DNA of 64,000 nucleotides from Labia minor. Its lineage: Eukaryota; Arthropoda; Insecta; Dermaptera; Spongiphoridae. The stretch spans positions 27,646,720 to 27,710,719 of the forward strand of contig OY720346.1 in the NCBI GenBank assembly GCA_963082975.1. The letters run 5' to 3'. The notes beneath the pieces are model-generated. The model made no database searches and was not told where the DNA came from. It was given only the letters and a program-made list of their open reading frames with translations. A program made the translations under genes and the position numbers. Below are positions 21,628-33,823 of the stretch, piece by piece. The stretch's first letter is position 1, and each line of letters starts with the position of its first letter.

Positions 21628-21850
21628 TAATAATAATATATATGAATAATTCGTTAAAATAGTCAAAAAATCTCATATTTTTTAAAATGTTCTCTTATTT
21701 TACTAGGAAATAGGAAAGCAATGTAAAAGGATATTTCGATACCTAAATGATTAAATCATACAATTTCTATTTTAAGTGACAATAATAACTATTAATTACA
21801 TGTAAATTGACTATACACCCAATTCTGATTAGTAATTTATATTATTCAAA
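20840..21850. other. AT-rich stretch with CT and TA microsatellites
   Basis: (CT)n at 21180-21200 creates opposing 63-codon ORFs that are artefacts. TA run at 21593-21624. No gene recognised. Confidence 0.6.
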
Positions 21851-21964
21851 GGGGAGCAACTAGGGCTTACAATACCGGGATCTCGGGATCCCGAATACAG
21901 GGATCCCTGACGATTTTTGTCCGGTATTAAAAACCGGTATTTTGGTATTACGAATTTACAAAAT

Positions 21965-22096
21965 GTGTATGATTTTTTAATGACAATAGTGCCGATAAGT
22001 GTAGAATCAGAAAGAGCTTTTTCGGCCGCTGGTTATATTTGTACGAAAATTCGGTCTTCGCTTGAAGATGAAACGCTTGATTCGTTGTGTTTTTGA
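21965..22096 (+). pseudogene. hAT transposase C-terminal dimerisation domain
   Basis: A 43-codon frame ending in TGA reads IVPISVESERAFSAAG then KIRSSLEDETLDSLCF. The SERxFSxAG and RxxLxxExLxxLxFL patterns are the signature of the hAT C-terminal dimerisation domain. The frame is closed upstream by A/T sequence, so the catalytic part has been lost. The stop in place of the final Leu-Lys-x-Asn is within the normal end zone. Confidence 0.85.
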
Positions 22097-22518
22097 AGAG
22101 CAAACTTTAATAAACAAAACGCAAGTTATTAATATTAAATACTTTCAATTTATATTTTTATATTTTTTACTTCTTTAATTATATTTAATTTTTTAATTAT
22201 ATAATACCATACGAGCCTATTATATGTAAAATGTAACATAGAATTTAATATTTGCTTTATTTTACTTGCACGTTTTTTTGTATCTATCTACTCCTACTCT
22301 CTCTATGTAATAAAATAAATAATATCTACTCATTTCAGAACAATATTTATTGGATTTCATATATTATTTGTTAAAAGGTCAATATAACAACTGAGGTAAG
22401 TAGAAATATAGCTATTACGGGAATTTTTATTAAAAGACCACCTTATTTGTATAAAATTATTTATTAAATTAAAATAATTGAACAACGTTTCAACTGCTTA
22501 TTCTGCAGTCGTTTTCAA

Positions 22519-22583
22519 GTAACCGTACGCTTGCTCCGATTCAAGCGGACTGATGCATGTTGGGACACGTCACCTCTTATATA
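22519..22583 (-). promoter_or_regulatory. Core promoter in left foldback arm, mirror image
   Basis: Same three motifs on the minus strand: TATATAAG at 22583-22576, initiator A at 22551, GGTTAC at 22524-22519. Transcription would leave the element to the left, divergent from the right-arm promoter. Confidence 0.55.
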
Positions 22584-23003
22584 GGCAGTGATATTGGCGC
22601 CAATTTTTGGCTCCAATTTTTGCCGCCAATTCTTAATCTCAACATGAAGTCAGCAGCAATTGTCAAAGCAAGCGTTTACAATCAAGAAGTATGATAGTGC
22701 ATTATGTCTCTAAAATGAAGATAGTAAATTATTTCCATAATCAAGATATATACACAAATACTGTATTGTAAATATTGTAAATATTGTGTATATATCTTGA
22801 TTATGGAAATACACAAATACTGTATTGTAAATATTGTAAATATTGTGTATATATCTTGATTATGGAAATAATTTACTATCTTCATTTTAGAGACATAATG
22901 CACTATCATACTTCTTGATTGTAAACGCTTGCTTTGACAATTGCTGCTGACTTCATGTTGAGATTAAGAATTGGCGGCAAAAATTGGCGCCAATATCACT
23001 GCC

Positions 23004-23068
23004 TATATAAGAGGTGACGTGTCCCAACATGCATCAGTCCGCTTGAATCGGAGCAAGCGTACGGTTAC
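23004..23068 (+). promoter_or_regulatory. Core promoter in right foldback arm (TATA, Inr, DPE-like)
   Basis: TATATAAG at 23004-23011, initiator TCAGTC with A at 23036, and GGTTAC at 23063-23068. Relative to that A the TATA starts at -32 and GGTTAC lies exactly at +28 to +33, the arthropod DPE position. AATAAA follows at 23122. Confidence 0.55.
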
Positions 23069-23299
23069 TTGAAAACGACTGCAGAATAAGCAGTTGAAAC
23101 GTTGTACAAATATTTTAATTTAATAAATAATTTTATACAAATAATGTGGTCTTTTAATAAAAATTCCCTTAATAATTATCAAAATAACCACAAAAGCTTT
23201 AATAAATACATTTATGAGAAATATAGCTAGTAAATTTATTATTAATAATACCGGTATTCAGATTTTAGTTCGGTATTGTAAGCCCTAGGAGTAACACAC

Positions 23300-24800
23300 A
23301 TACACGCATATATATATATATATATATATAAATATATATATAAACAAGAGAGATAAAATCATTCTAAAGATTTTTTTAATGTCCGAACTAAGTAAGAAAC
23401 CTGATCATAGTTTATTTATTTAATTTAATCGCATTTGGTTTTACTCTCATGTAAGTTTATTTATCTTTGAAAAAAGGAAAGAAAATAGAAGTCCTTCAAT
23501 TCTACAAACATAGTTTCAATTTATATTGTATACATAGTGAGTGAAGTAATTCACTATTAAGCAAAGAAGATTAAAACCCCTTCCCGCCACTATACCTTTC
23601 AACATCTTGCTAAAAGACTACTTAAATATTTCTATTTCCATCATTATTTAGTTATATATTTTTGTTCTCTTTGAAATGAATTCTTATTAATTTAAGGATT
23701 CTGTCAGCGTAGAGTAGTGCAACCGTGATAAAAAAAATAGTCTTTAAAAATTCTTTACGATTTAAGGTTACAAAAATTGGTAACATGAGACTTAAAAATA
23801 ATCAACATTTTTAATTAGATTATAACAAAATGTTGAATTAGAGAACATGAAGACGAACTCTTGTCAACCACCCACCTTTTATTATATTTATTCATTTATC
23901 GGCTGAAATATTTTTATATATTTTTGTTTTGAAAATCTATAAAACATCTCCGTTCAAATTACCTACGTATTTTCTCTTAAATCCGTAAAACAAATTGTTT
24001 AGAAGTTTTCAATAATTTATTTTTTTTAAGAAGATAATGAAGTAGAAATACCTCGGTGTAATTATATTATAAAGTATAATAAAGTTTGTAATACCTGTAA
24101 AACAGGTGCATCTTTCTCTCTCTATTCTTAGTTTTCTATATCAATAAACAGCGCAACAGGATTTAGTCTTTGCTTATCTCATGTAAATTTTCTTCATTCC
24201 ACCAGCAACAAGTTTTCTTTAAGCATAATATTTATCCGTTCTTTCTTCAATATCAATAAATAATATAACAAAGGTAATATAAAATGAAAATTTGATTTTT
24301 TGATTATGATTTAACCCTTTTTTATTCTATTAAAATGACTCCAAATTACTCGTACTTTCACCATGACCTATCATCAACCCTAAACTATTTTCAATTTCTC
24401 TAGTGTACTCTCATAAATAAAACGTAAATACCACAAATATATGCTTTACCAAGACAATATAATTAAATAAACAAAATACTAAATACTATAATAATTTCTA
24501 CAAAAGTTGTAGTGGTATAATTTCTAATATAGAGTGCCAAATATTAAATATATTCATCCTCTCAGTGAATTTAATTTTGTGAGTAAATTTCATATAATTT
24601 AATAGTCAATTTAAATATATTTAGGGTTTTCTGCTCATTTAGTTTATACATCCCTAGACTCCTTTTGATTCTCAACATTTCAAAATATTTGGAATTTCGA
24701 TGTTCCGTCGTTGAAAATTTGATATGAGTCGTTCATCAACAAAATCTTTTATCTAGAGAAGCTAATTTTGAGTGTACGGGACATGACGAAATTGATGAAC
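23300..24800. other. AT-rich stretch, nothing recognised
   Basis: TA-rich run at about 23308-23342; otherwise no ORF, hairpin or family member seen. Confidence 0.5.
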
Positions 24801-24810
24801 TCTTGATATC

Positions 24811-25100
24811 ACTAGGGACACTAACGATACTTACTTTGCTTCCGATACCATGTACTCGATACTTTAATTTCCGATACTAGTACAGCATCGATACCACAGG
24901 AAGGGTACTCAGCGCTCCTAGCGTACTTTTTTTTCAATATTTTTTCAACTTGGGTCAAACCTTTTCTGGACTAAGCTTTTTTTTCGATACCGATACTTGG
25001 ATACTTTGGAGTCCGATACTATCGTAGAATTGATACTTAGCCTTTCGATGCCTACTGATACTAAGAATCGATACTTAGCTTTCGATATCGTGTCCCTAGA
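24811..25100. mobile_element. hAT-like MITE built on GATACT repeats
   Basis: Terminal CTAGGGACAC and GTGTCCCTAG form a 10-bp inverted repeat. The interior repeats CGATACT/GATACC about a dozen times on both strands, as in several animal hAT MITEs. The flanks do not show a clean 8-bp duplication, so the class is inferred from the termini. Confidence 0.65.
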
Positions 25101-25104
25101 CACG

Positions 25105-26285
25105 TTACAGAAATGAGAAATAAGGATTTTAATGTAATGTTTATTTGCGTATTTTAGAATTACGTCGCCAATTTACGACACAAAATTTTGGGTCGTAAAT
25201 TGGGACCTAAAAATAGTTTTGGTATAATCATAATTCATATTTCAAAAATAATAATTAATTTGAATAAATATCAGAAATGAAATCAGTGTTACTACAATTA
25301 TAAGGTTGGTTTTAAGGGTTAAGTAGGTTAGTTATTAATTTTTCATTAAGATTTCGAAATTATGTATTTTTAATTAAATATAATATAATAAGATATTATA
25401 TTTTTATAATTGCTTTATTTTTGAACTTGAAACATTCTTTATAAAATCGTTTACTGATAAAAATGATTATTTAACTAACATAAAGTCTAATATCAGCTAT
25501 TCAATTTTTGTTAAAACATATAATATTTTTAATTTGAGTTAAAAGTAAAATTAAAAAATCATAAGGTATAATTAGCAGCTCATTTTTTTTATAAAGAGAT
25601 AATATTTTTATAAAGAGATAATATCTTTATGAAAATTTAGCAGAGGTTTAGTAGATATATTTTTAATTTTAACATTTAGATAATGAATGATCCTTCATGA
25701 TTCGCCAAAGGGATGGTATTTTTTTCTTTTACTCAACCTTGACACCTGTACTAGGCGCTCTTTATAACGGGATTAGAAAAGATTTATTGCACTAAATTAA
25801 AGAGATAGAGAGAGAGAAAAAAGAATGAACGAGACATTTTTAGATATTGTATACAGGAATTCAGGTGATAATAAATCTACTGCATTTTTTTTTTTGTAAA
25901 AATCTGTATTAATCCTTTTGGTGATATTTTATAGTATATTGTGATATATATTTTGTTTTTATTATATATTAAACAATTGAATTTTTGATAGAAATGAAAT
26001 TTTTCTATAGAGGAAAAAATGAACAATATTAATAAAATTATTTTTATACAGTTTAAATCAAATTACTTTTGTTATTATCTGTTGATGCGTATAATATAAT
26101 TATGTATTTAACAAGATTTTTTTAATTTTTTAAAATAATTCTTGTTTAATTGAGCGTATCGTTTTTAGAGCCTAAAATAAGCTTGGATTGACTAACTAAA
26201 GCTGATTTAAAATAACCAGTTCGATATTTTATTTATTAATCATATTATATGGATTTTCAAAATTCAACATATTTAAAAAAAATTA
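25105..26285. other. AT-rich stretch, nothing recognised
   Basis: A short block ACGTCGCCAATTTACGAC near 25160 precedes its inverted partner GTCGTAAATTGG at 25190. Otherwise featureless. Confidence 0.5.
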
Positions 26286-26289
26286 TAAG

Positions 26290-26795
26290 GTAAATGAGTA
26301 TTTCAAAAGTCCGTGAATTGTTGAATGAAACACAGGTTTTTAGATAAAAAATTATTTTATTTTTCAACGTAGTCTCCATTGAGCTCTATACACTTTGCCC
26401 AACGTTTCTCCTATTTTTTTTTATCTCTTCTAAAAAAGATTTGTCGGGGACATCAAACGATATTTGTTTTGAGATGATTTGGAGTCAAATCTCTTTCCGC
26501 CAAGTCATTTCTTCAGGTTTAGAAACAAGAAATAGTCACTCGGAGGTACATCCGGAGAATAGGGCGGATTCGTATCCCAATTCATTCAATTTTTTAATAA
26601 AGAGATTTTCATGGAAATTCACTTTGTTCAGTTTTTTTTTTTCAAATCACGAGTTAGTCTGCTATTAATGGATGTCAAACAAAATCTAGGACCCAGCTGG
26701 TTCAAATTTCGACAGGAGTCAGCTGATAGTTGCCTGCTGACTTTTAGAGCCGGAACAAAAAAAGTCACGAACTTATTGACCTACTCTTGTAGCTA
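26290..26795 (-). pseudogene. Internally deleted mariner element with transposase C-terminus
   Basis: Minus-strand reading ends in RWAKCIELNGDYVEK and stops at 26359-26357, a classic mariner C-terminus. Upstream, in shifted frames, come PPYSPDVPPSDYFLF (with the third catalytic Asp) and NLKK. The HDN motif and everything before it are missing. At the other side AATAAGTTCGTGACTTTTTTT (complement of about 26760-26780) resembles a mariner terminal repeat, and AAGTCCGTGAATTG near 26308 may be the partner. The 75- and 66-codon plus-strand ORFs here are shadows. Confidence 0.75.
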
Positions 26796-26799
26796 TTCT

Positions 26800-27389
26800 T
26801 GTGTACAATAGAAAAAGCTTACTTATGGCGTTTCAAATATTTTCTACCTTATAGATTTAGAATACAAACTAGTAAAAGGGTAGCTCGATAAATGTATATT
26901 TATTTGTTTGAGTTTCAATAACAATAGACTTTTGCATCACTTTCTATTTCAATGATTTTTTCTTCTTATACTGCTTTTATTACATGAGGTACTTGCAGCA
27001 GAGGGGTAAACATTGAAAAATTATTTTTCTAGATTACAAAGGAATCAGACAATATTTAATTTATCTAACACCCGAAAATAATAATAATTTTTAAATATAA
27101 CAAAATTTTATATATAATAACTTTTATTATAAGTTTAACCTTAAAGTAATTACAATAACTTAATTAACTTAGTTTAAGGTAAGTTTAAGTTATATTTGTC
27201 TTTGTTACTGCAGAACTAACATTCGTTCCTTTAATGTGGCTTAAAAGCAACGATCCTGAAGTTTATTTTTGAAGTCACATCAACAGTAGAACCTACAAAT
27301 GAATATTCAAAGCAGCCCAGTTTGGAGGATGACCTTGAGGCAAAGGAGAGATAAAATCTAAATTCTCCTTCCCCTTGAATCCACGCAAT

Positions 27390-27420
<31 letters not shown>

Positions 27421-28214
27421 TCATCAATATCTATATATTATTTATTTTTTTATATAAAAAAAAATGAGTCGAAGAATTATTTGAAGACATTTTCTTTCAA
27501 TCGTTTTCTTTCATAATTTTAGTTTGTTTTTTATTTTCTCTCACATCTTGCAGAAATGAATATCTTTTTAAAATATAAAAAAAAATATCGAACGATTCTT
27601 TTTGGTTGAGTATAAAATGGAACGATGGTGCCGATGACCATCAGCCCATACCCTGGGTGTATCCTCTTCCCCTTCTCCATATAAAGTTAGTAGTCAGGGT
27701 GACGAATGAGCCAAATACACGAAATCGAATTGACTCAGGTTTCAAATAATAGAAGCAAAGCTTACAATCTTCACTAGTACTTTTAACAAAGGAAAAAGTA
27801 TGAAAGAAAAAGGATAAAATTGATATTTTTTTCTCTCTCCTTCTATGATATTTGTGAAAATTGCAAAAATGTCATGAACAATTTATTTTTGTTTGTAATA
27901 AATAAAAAAAAATAAATAAAAATAGAAATATCAAAATTTTAGTAAATATAATAAATATTTTTTCTTCTAGATCAATCATTAAAATTAAAGTGATTTTCTA
28001 TCCCCTCAATCAATCAATTTGATTAATTTTCTTGACAATAAAAGATTTTAATTAATTACAAAAAAAACACTCCTTAAATATATATATATATATATATTCT
28101 TCACAAAAAGAAATTAATTAATAATAGTACTAATAAAACTCGCTAAAGCTAAATTTGGGAGTGTAAGTGAGGAGCGGAGTATTGATTTTAATTTCTATAT
28201 TTACATACATATGT

Positions 28215-28252
<38 letters not shown>

Positions 28253-28550
28253 TTAATTATAAAATAATAAATTGAATTATTTGAATAAACAGCATATACC
28301 CAATATCTCTAGTTATTAAAAAAACAATAAAAACTAACATTTTATTAAAATAATGAAAATATATATTTCGAATGATTTTTCATAATTGCATATTTTATAA
28401 ATGTGGTTTTTTATTTCAATTATATTTATTAGTCTCTATTTCTGAGATATCTATTTAATTTATTTCCTTGATTAATTATTTATATTAGTGGAGAATATAT
28501 TTAAGTTCATTTCAATCATTTGAAAATACATTTTTCGTAAGGTTCACTTA
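26800..28550. other. AT-rich stretch with two unexplained denser blocks
   Basis: 27220-27370 can be read on the plus strand as about 37 codons ending VEPTNEYSKQPSLEDDL and a few residues before a stop; no family recognised. 27590-27790 has balanced composition, CCATATAAAGTTAGTAGTCAGG-type TATA plus TCAG words and no ORF. Both could be conserved non-coding or exon fragments. TA runs at 27391-27416 and 28219-28249. Confidence 0.3.
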
Positions 28551-28551
28551 T

Positions 28552-28625
28552 CCAATCGTAGCTCAACTGGTCAAATCGAGAGCTACAAAAATTGGAAATA
28601 AGCGTTCAAATTCCACGTAATTCAT
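28552..28625 (+). other. tRNA-like sequence with pol III A and B boxes
   Basis: TAGCTCAACTGG at 28559-28570 fits the tRNA A box and GTTCAAATTCC at 28604-28614 fits the B box, 34 bases apart. The D-stem GCTC/GAGC can form. The T-stem and acceptor do not pair, so this is not a working tRNA gene; a tRNA pseudogene or SINE head is more likely. Confidence 0.35.
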
Positions 28626-28629
28626 AAAT

Positions 28630-29150
28630 TTAAAAATTGATCAAAATATAAAAATGAAAATTATACCTCATAGAAATATAGTTTTGCTTATTTTTATTAG
28701 TTTTGAAAATTATTATACACCACAGGAACTGAGCATTATTCTGAACTTGAGGTTGTAGAAGATTCAAATAAATGTAGAAATAGAATGTTTCATAAATCCA
28801 CAATCCCATTAAATATCCAAAATTTATTATTATCTTAAATGCAAAAATTTAGTTAAATAAATCAAATTATTTTGTGATTTTTCGTATTTAAACCATAAAC
28901 GAATAAATGAAGTACAAATTTAGCAAACCGATCGGTGCGATACCTTCAACCTAAATGGTACTACTTAAATAATGTTGGAAGTTTTAATATCATATCAAAT
29001 TAAAATTATTTTAATAAATAATAATTTGAGATTATTAGTGTATTACTGATTTACTATATTAACTTTATTAACTTAAAATATTTATTAATTCTGATTTGAT
29101 ATATAATATTTTTTCCAAATCAGTAAAAGTAAACAAATTCAGATAAATAG
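28630..29150. other. AT-rich stretch, nothing recognised
   Basis: No gene; immediately follows the tRNA-like block, so could include a SINE body, but no second copy was noticed. Confidence 0.4.
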
Positions 29151-29156
29151 GTTTTT

Positions 29157-29745
29157 ACCGACCTGCGATAGGAAGGGAAAGTATTGTTTTCACACCAAAT
29201 TTCGCATCTGGAGATTTTTATATATCTCTACGAATCATGCATTTTGTATAACAGAAAAAAATATTTTTAGCGTAATATCTGTCTGCCCGTCCGTCCGTCC
29301 GTTGTGTGTCCGTATAGATGTGTACAGCTTGAAAGGCTCAACGGATTTTGATAAAATTTGGTATATTTACTTAATGGATCAGTATGATGAATTTATTCGA
29401 CTTTTGGTGTATATCCGGAAACCGAAAGTAGTAGTTTCCAAAGTAAGTAATTAATTTTATATTCATTGTCTGAAATTTTTCACTTAAAATATAGTAGTAA
29501 TTAATAATTGAGTAATTAAACTAAAAATAATATAATTTAGTCATTTGAATTCAACTTTTAAAAACATTTTTGAAGTGAAAACTTCTTTAGCGGCGTTGAG
29601 CACTTTTGCGGATGGGGAAAAAATATAGATTTCGCGTGAGATTCCAAAACGACACCGACCCGACCGACCGACCGATATACGCATGCGCAATACGCCAGAA
29701 TGTTAGACACTAAACTTCTGATACATTCTTTACGAAATTTTACAT
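29157..29745 (+). mobile_element. Family C-like copy 1, diverged
   Basis: Starts ACCGACCTGCGATAGGAAGGG after TTTTT, continues with the family C landmarks (ATTGTTTTCACACCAAATTTC, CCGTCCGTCCGTCCG microsatellite, GATAAAATTTGGTATA) and then diverges after about 29,440. A block CGACCGACCGACCG at about 29660 marks another repeat end. The right boundary is uncertain. Confidence 0.6.
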
Positions 29746-29995
29746 ATTTGCCATATTAAATATTATTATTTATATTTACATTAATAATCAGTATTACTAA
29801 ATTATGTATATATAAAATAAAATATTTTAATATATTATTATGTGTTAAATTATATTAAATTAATTTCTAATATATTTATATAATTTAAAATTAATTTCAG
29901 AATATATATATATATATATTAAATTATATACTATATATAATATATTATATAATATATATTTTAATAAATTAATTTTTAAATATGTGTGTGTGTGT

Positions 29996-30283
29996 GTGAC
30001 CGTAAAAATAAAGATATATGTTTGATAATTTTTCACATGATTAATAATTGTATACAACTGCTATATATAGAATTTCAGCCTGATAGAATCGCTGAAAGTA
30101 CCAGAATTAATTTTTTTACACTGGAAATCTCACGCGCCAACACGTGACGTGGTGCCATCAAAAGAGAGCCAAACTTTCGCTGGTTTAATAAATATTATTT
30201 ATTAATTTTAATTTATAATTGAATTAATTTAATTTAATTTAAATTAATATATGTTATTTAATCCAATTCAAATTTGCGAGATA
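29996..30283 (+). mobile_element. Family A copy 4, 5'-truncated
   Basis: Joins a (TG)n run to the family A body from GTGACCGTAAAAATAAAG, runs through the CACGTGACGTGG block and stops at GCGAGATA, before the 3' hairpin. Confidence 0.8.
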
Positions 30284-30639
30284 TGCTGAATATGCTTTTA
30301 AATAAAAAAAATTTTCAAGAAAGTAATTGGAATTATTAATATTAAGAATCAATAAATAAATTTATTAAATATACATTTAAACATGTAAATTAATCTATAT
30401 ATAAATTTAATAAATATTCAAACAATAATTGAAACAATATAAATAAAACGATTCAATATTTTACTTACATTGTGATTTATATTTTTATTTTTATTACAAC
30501 TATTATTATGGGTATGTTATTTTTGGCAGTTTAAAAAAAATTAAAAATATTAATAAAATTTATCAAAATAATAATTTGAAAAGATTTCCAATTATTTTTA
30601 TTTATTTATTGTAAATTTTTCAATGTAACCATGGTAACC

Positions 30640-31137
30640 ATAAATAGACTTTTACCAAAATATTACTATTTAAATTAATTTTGGATAAATTAATTTTGGA
30701 TTTAACTACACTAAAACCTTCCCTGGGACGCCCACAACAATCCCTGAAAGTTTCATCGCAATCGGACGGGTAGTTTTTGAGTATTTGACAGACACACACA
30801 CACAGACAGACAGACAGACAGACATATATATATATATTCATACACATCGTATTTTTAATATTTTTGTAATAATAATCAGTTTGCTGAAAAAAATAATTAT
30901 GAATTTTATATATATATATATATATACGTATATAAATTTCATTTATCTCGTGAAGCTGGTGCGCATTCCGTCTGCTTTCAAATTTCTTACGCACAAGTTT
31001 TCACTTCTGTCGGCCAGTCCCACGACTGCCAATTCGACTTTTTTTATACTTTATATAAGTATAAGTATCAATATATACTGTTGTTTGGAAATTGATTTAT
31101 TTCAAATCGTCGGTCGGTTCTGTGCCTGGCCACAGTT
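30640..31137. mobile_element. Mixed Helentron-like ends: inverted 5' part and a family C 3' end
   Basis: 30700-30830, read on the minus strand, has the GTCTGTCTGTCTGTC microsatellite followed by CTCAAAAACTACCCGTCCG and GCGATGAAAC, the usual core of these repeats. 31094-31137 on the plus strand has TTCAAATCGTCGGTCGGT, then the hairpin CTGTG-CCTGGC-CACAG, matching the 3' end of family C with changed stem bases. Overlapping 120- and 124-codon ORFs on opposite strands are artefacts of these repeats. Confidence 0.6.
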
Positions 31138-31139
31138 CA

Positions 31140-33225
31140 TATTTTAATTTTTATTTTTAGATTAGTTGTTAAACAATTAAAATAATTTCAACCCTTTGAT
31201 AAATATACTAATATTAAAAAATAGCTTTAAATTGAAAAATATAAAAAATAATAACATTACAATTCTCTGAAAAGATAATTTAACATTATTAAATTATACA
31301 TTAGTATCAATGTTATTCAAAATAAAGATAAATAAACCAGGTATAAAAAAACTATTTTTTTCTTCATATTTGTTCAATTGAATTAAATTGAAATGAATGA
31401 TATAAGTTGGGTGTATAATGAAATTGGAAACATGATCTGAATAAAAACACCCTACTACATTTATTCATATTACATTTGATCATATAAAAAGTGGAGAGAG
31501 TTGCGTTGATCTTTAATGGTTTAATATCTACTTCACGGATACATACAAAAAAAACAAGGAAAAAGATATATTCAAAATAGAATTTATTATGAAGAAAGAA
31601 AAAAAATCAATACTCACTCTCCGTTAATCCCTCTATTATTTTCCCTTTTTTTATAATTTAAGCGAAAAAAATTATTCCGATAAAACAACGTGAAAAACAA
31701 ATAATTTATTATTAATATTCGTTATGATGGCATAAACCATTAATATTTCTTTTGATTAATATAAATGATATGAATGCCGGTTGTGTTATTTAATTATTAA
31801 CATATGTGAAATTCAAAGAAATTATATTAATTGATAATTTATATTCAATAATTTAATTTTTGGAATATAAACTTTTTATTTCTATTTATAAAATAAACCA
31901 ATTAAAAGATCAAATTAAAAGAAAAAACCATATATTGGATATGTGAGTTGTTTTCTAATTTTCCTATATAAATTTTATTCATTTGTGCGCAAAACTTAGA
32001 AATTTTAGTGAGTTGGAAAATAAATATTTATTTTATTAGATATCATTAAAAAGCATAGAAAGAATAATAAAATAAGAATAAAATCAATAAATTAATTTCA
32101 AATTTTATAATTTTAGTTTTATAATAATATTAGCTGACTAGAAAATGTATAATGGGGATTGAGTATAATAGGAATCAGCGGAAAGCTAACAGGAAAACTA
32201 AAAGTTTTGAAATGAAACTATAACTTTTTTTTCAAACAATATGTCGATGTTTCAAACCTGTATTTGGTTTTGGTATTTTTTATATATGGGAAGTGATAAT
32301 ATATATATATATATCACATCATTATAGAAATATATACCATAGTTCATTCATGACATGGGACCGACACCGGTTAAAGTAGAAGTTAATTTAATTATTTACT
32401 CAACCATTCAATCAAAAAATCTATGACTCTTGATCATACAAATTATCACCCATAATCTTAAAATTGGTATGACATAACTCTTGAAAAAGGCATTAAAATA
32501 AATACCGAAACATTGAGATTTAAATCTGATTAAACTAATTGAAAAATAATTAAGTTTTATTATATATATATATAGATAATCAAATTTTGAAACTGAATAT
32601 AAATGTATCAATTTCAAATTCTTCAAAAGTTAAAAGATGAAGAGATGGTAGCTAAAGGAGAATTGTAGATTATCATTCCTTTTATTTTTATTCTTTTGTA
32701 AGAATAACATTTTAGAAACAAAAATACTTTCTTAGTTGTTTTTTATTATTTGTTTGTTAAACATTGAAACTCGAACGAACGAAAGAGACTAACCGCGAGT
32801 GTTTCCCTACTTTAAGTTCCCCCTAGGGAGAGTGTTGGGTGTTGTTTTAACCCTTTAATAGGATCTATTATGCAAAGCCACTCTTTCGGTTGGTGGTTGT
32901 ATTTTGTGGTCGTATCTTGTGCATGCCTCATGGATATTGAACCCTAATATCATCTAAAAGGGCGCTGTTTGCTCATAAAATTTTACTTCTTGTTTTTTTT
33001 TTCTCTTTTAAAAACAGATTCTTTTTTGCCAGGAAGAAAATAGATGAACTGGAATATATTGATCGAAACGTTTTTATTTGTAAGTAAACATCATTCTAAT
33101 CATTATCTTTTCAAAATGAATACTCTTTCTATTTCATAGTTGTTTTATTATGTTTTTGAGAAAAATGTTATTTTGTAATCGATCTGCAAGGAGAGGAGGA
33201 GAGAAGCGGAATTTAAAGAATTTTT
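31140..33225. other. Mostly AT-rich; one unexplained block at 32770-32980
   Basis: The denser block contains AACCGCGAGTGTTTCCC and TTCCCCCTAGGGAGAG without an ORF. The rest shows no gene or repeat end. Confidence 0.4.
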
Positions 33226-33230
33226 TTTTT

Positions 33231-33823
33231 TATCTCGTAAGAGATAGTATTGCGATCACGAAAATTTTCGATCTTGAGATTTTGATGTTTTTATACGTTT
33301 TGAAGGTTCCTGAATCATTTTCACTAAGGTTGAGAAAAATGTCTTTGTGTGTGTGTGTATGTATGTATGTATGTAACCAAGATTACGGAAAAAACGGTTT
33401 GAGCTAGAATGATGAAATTTGGGACATGGGCATTATTCAAAATTCATAGTTTTCGAAAATTTTTTGAGAAATGTAGCTCAACCGGAAGAGGGTCATTACC
33501 TACAACGTTTTGATTTTTTTTCTTCTAAAGTGAACGCAAAAATAAAGATATATGTTTGATAGTTTTCTCATGATTAAAAATTGTATAAAACTGCTATATA
33601 TAGAATTTCAGCTTGATTGAATCGCTGAAAGTACCAGAATTAATTTTTTAACAGTGCAAATCTCACGCGCCAACACGTGACGTGGTGCAATCAACAAAAA
33701 GCCAAACATGCGCTGGTTTAATATTTATTATTTATTAATTTTAATTTATAATTTAATATTATTTAAATTAATATATGTTATTTAATCCAATTCAAATTTG
33801 CGAGATAGTCGAGTGGAGACACT
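33231..33823 (+). mobile_element. Family A copy 5
   Basis: 5' hairpin TATCTCGTAAGAGATA follows a T11 run with the first two bases lost. The microsatellite is GTGTGTGTGTATGTATGT. The 3' end reaches GAGTGGAGACACT but lacks CCAG, so it is truncated by a few bases. The 85-codon ORF across the microsatellite is not a gene. Confidence 0.85.

Larger units (their letters stand above)
22419..23168. mobile_element. 750-bp foldback element with near-identical arms
   Basis: Begins GGGAATTTTTATTAAAAGAC and ends with its reverse complement. The arms (about 310 bp each) are almost perfect inverted repeats; the left arm has one extra copy of a CAATTTTTGGCTC-like 17-bp segment. The centre holds two direct copies of a 59-bp unit (ACACAAATACTGTATTG...) at about 22751-22868. 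Each arm has a core promoter reading outward and an AATAAA signal. The GAAACGTTG motif recalls sequence near the ends of Penelope-like elements, a weak similarity. No coding sequence. No clear target duplication. Confidence 0.85.
21861..23287. mobile_element. hAT element remnant carrying a foldback insertion
   Basis: Terminal inverted repeats TAGGGCTTACAATACCG on both ends. Flanks GGAGCAAC (21853-21860) and GGAGTAAC (23288-23295) match at 7 of 8 positions, an aged hAT target duplication. It contains a transposase C-terminal piece on the plus strand and a 750-bp palindrome at 22419-23168. Subterminal sequence has GGATCTCGGGATCCCG-type palindromes. Confidence 0.88.

Noticed and set aside
22540-22580. 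Hammerhead ribozyme in the foldback arm (CTGATGC near GAAACG)
   Set aside because: The conserved CUGANGA core is broken (CTGATGC) and no proper three-stem arrangement could be drawn.
24811-25100. Confirmed hAT target duplication for the GATACT MITE
   Set aside because: Flanking octamers (GATATCAC and GACACGTT) do not match, so only the terminal repeats support the call.
30620-31147. Opposing ORFs of 124 and 120 codons
   Set aside because: Both are produced by tetranucleotide and TA microsatellites inside repeat remnants and have no protein-like content.
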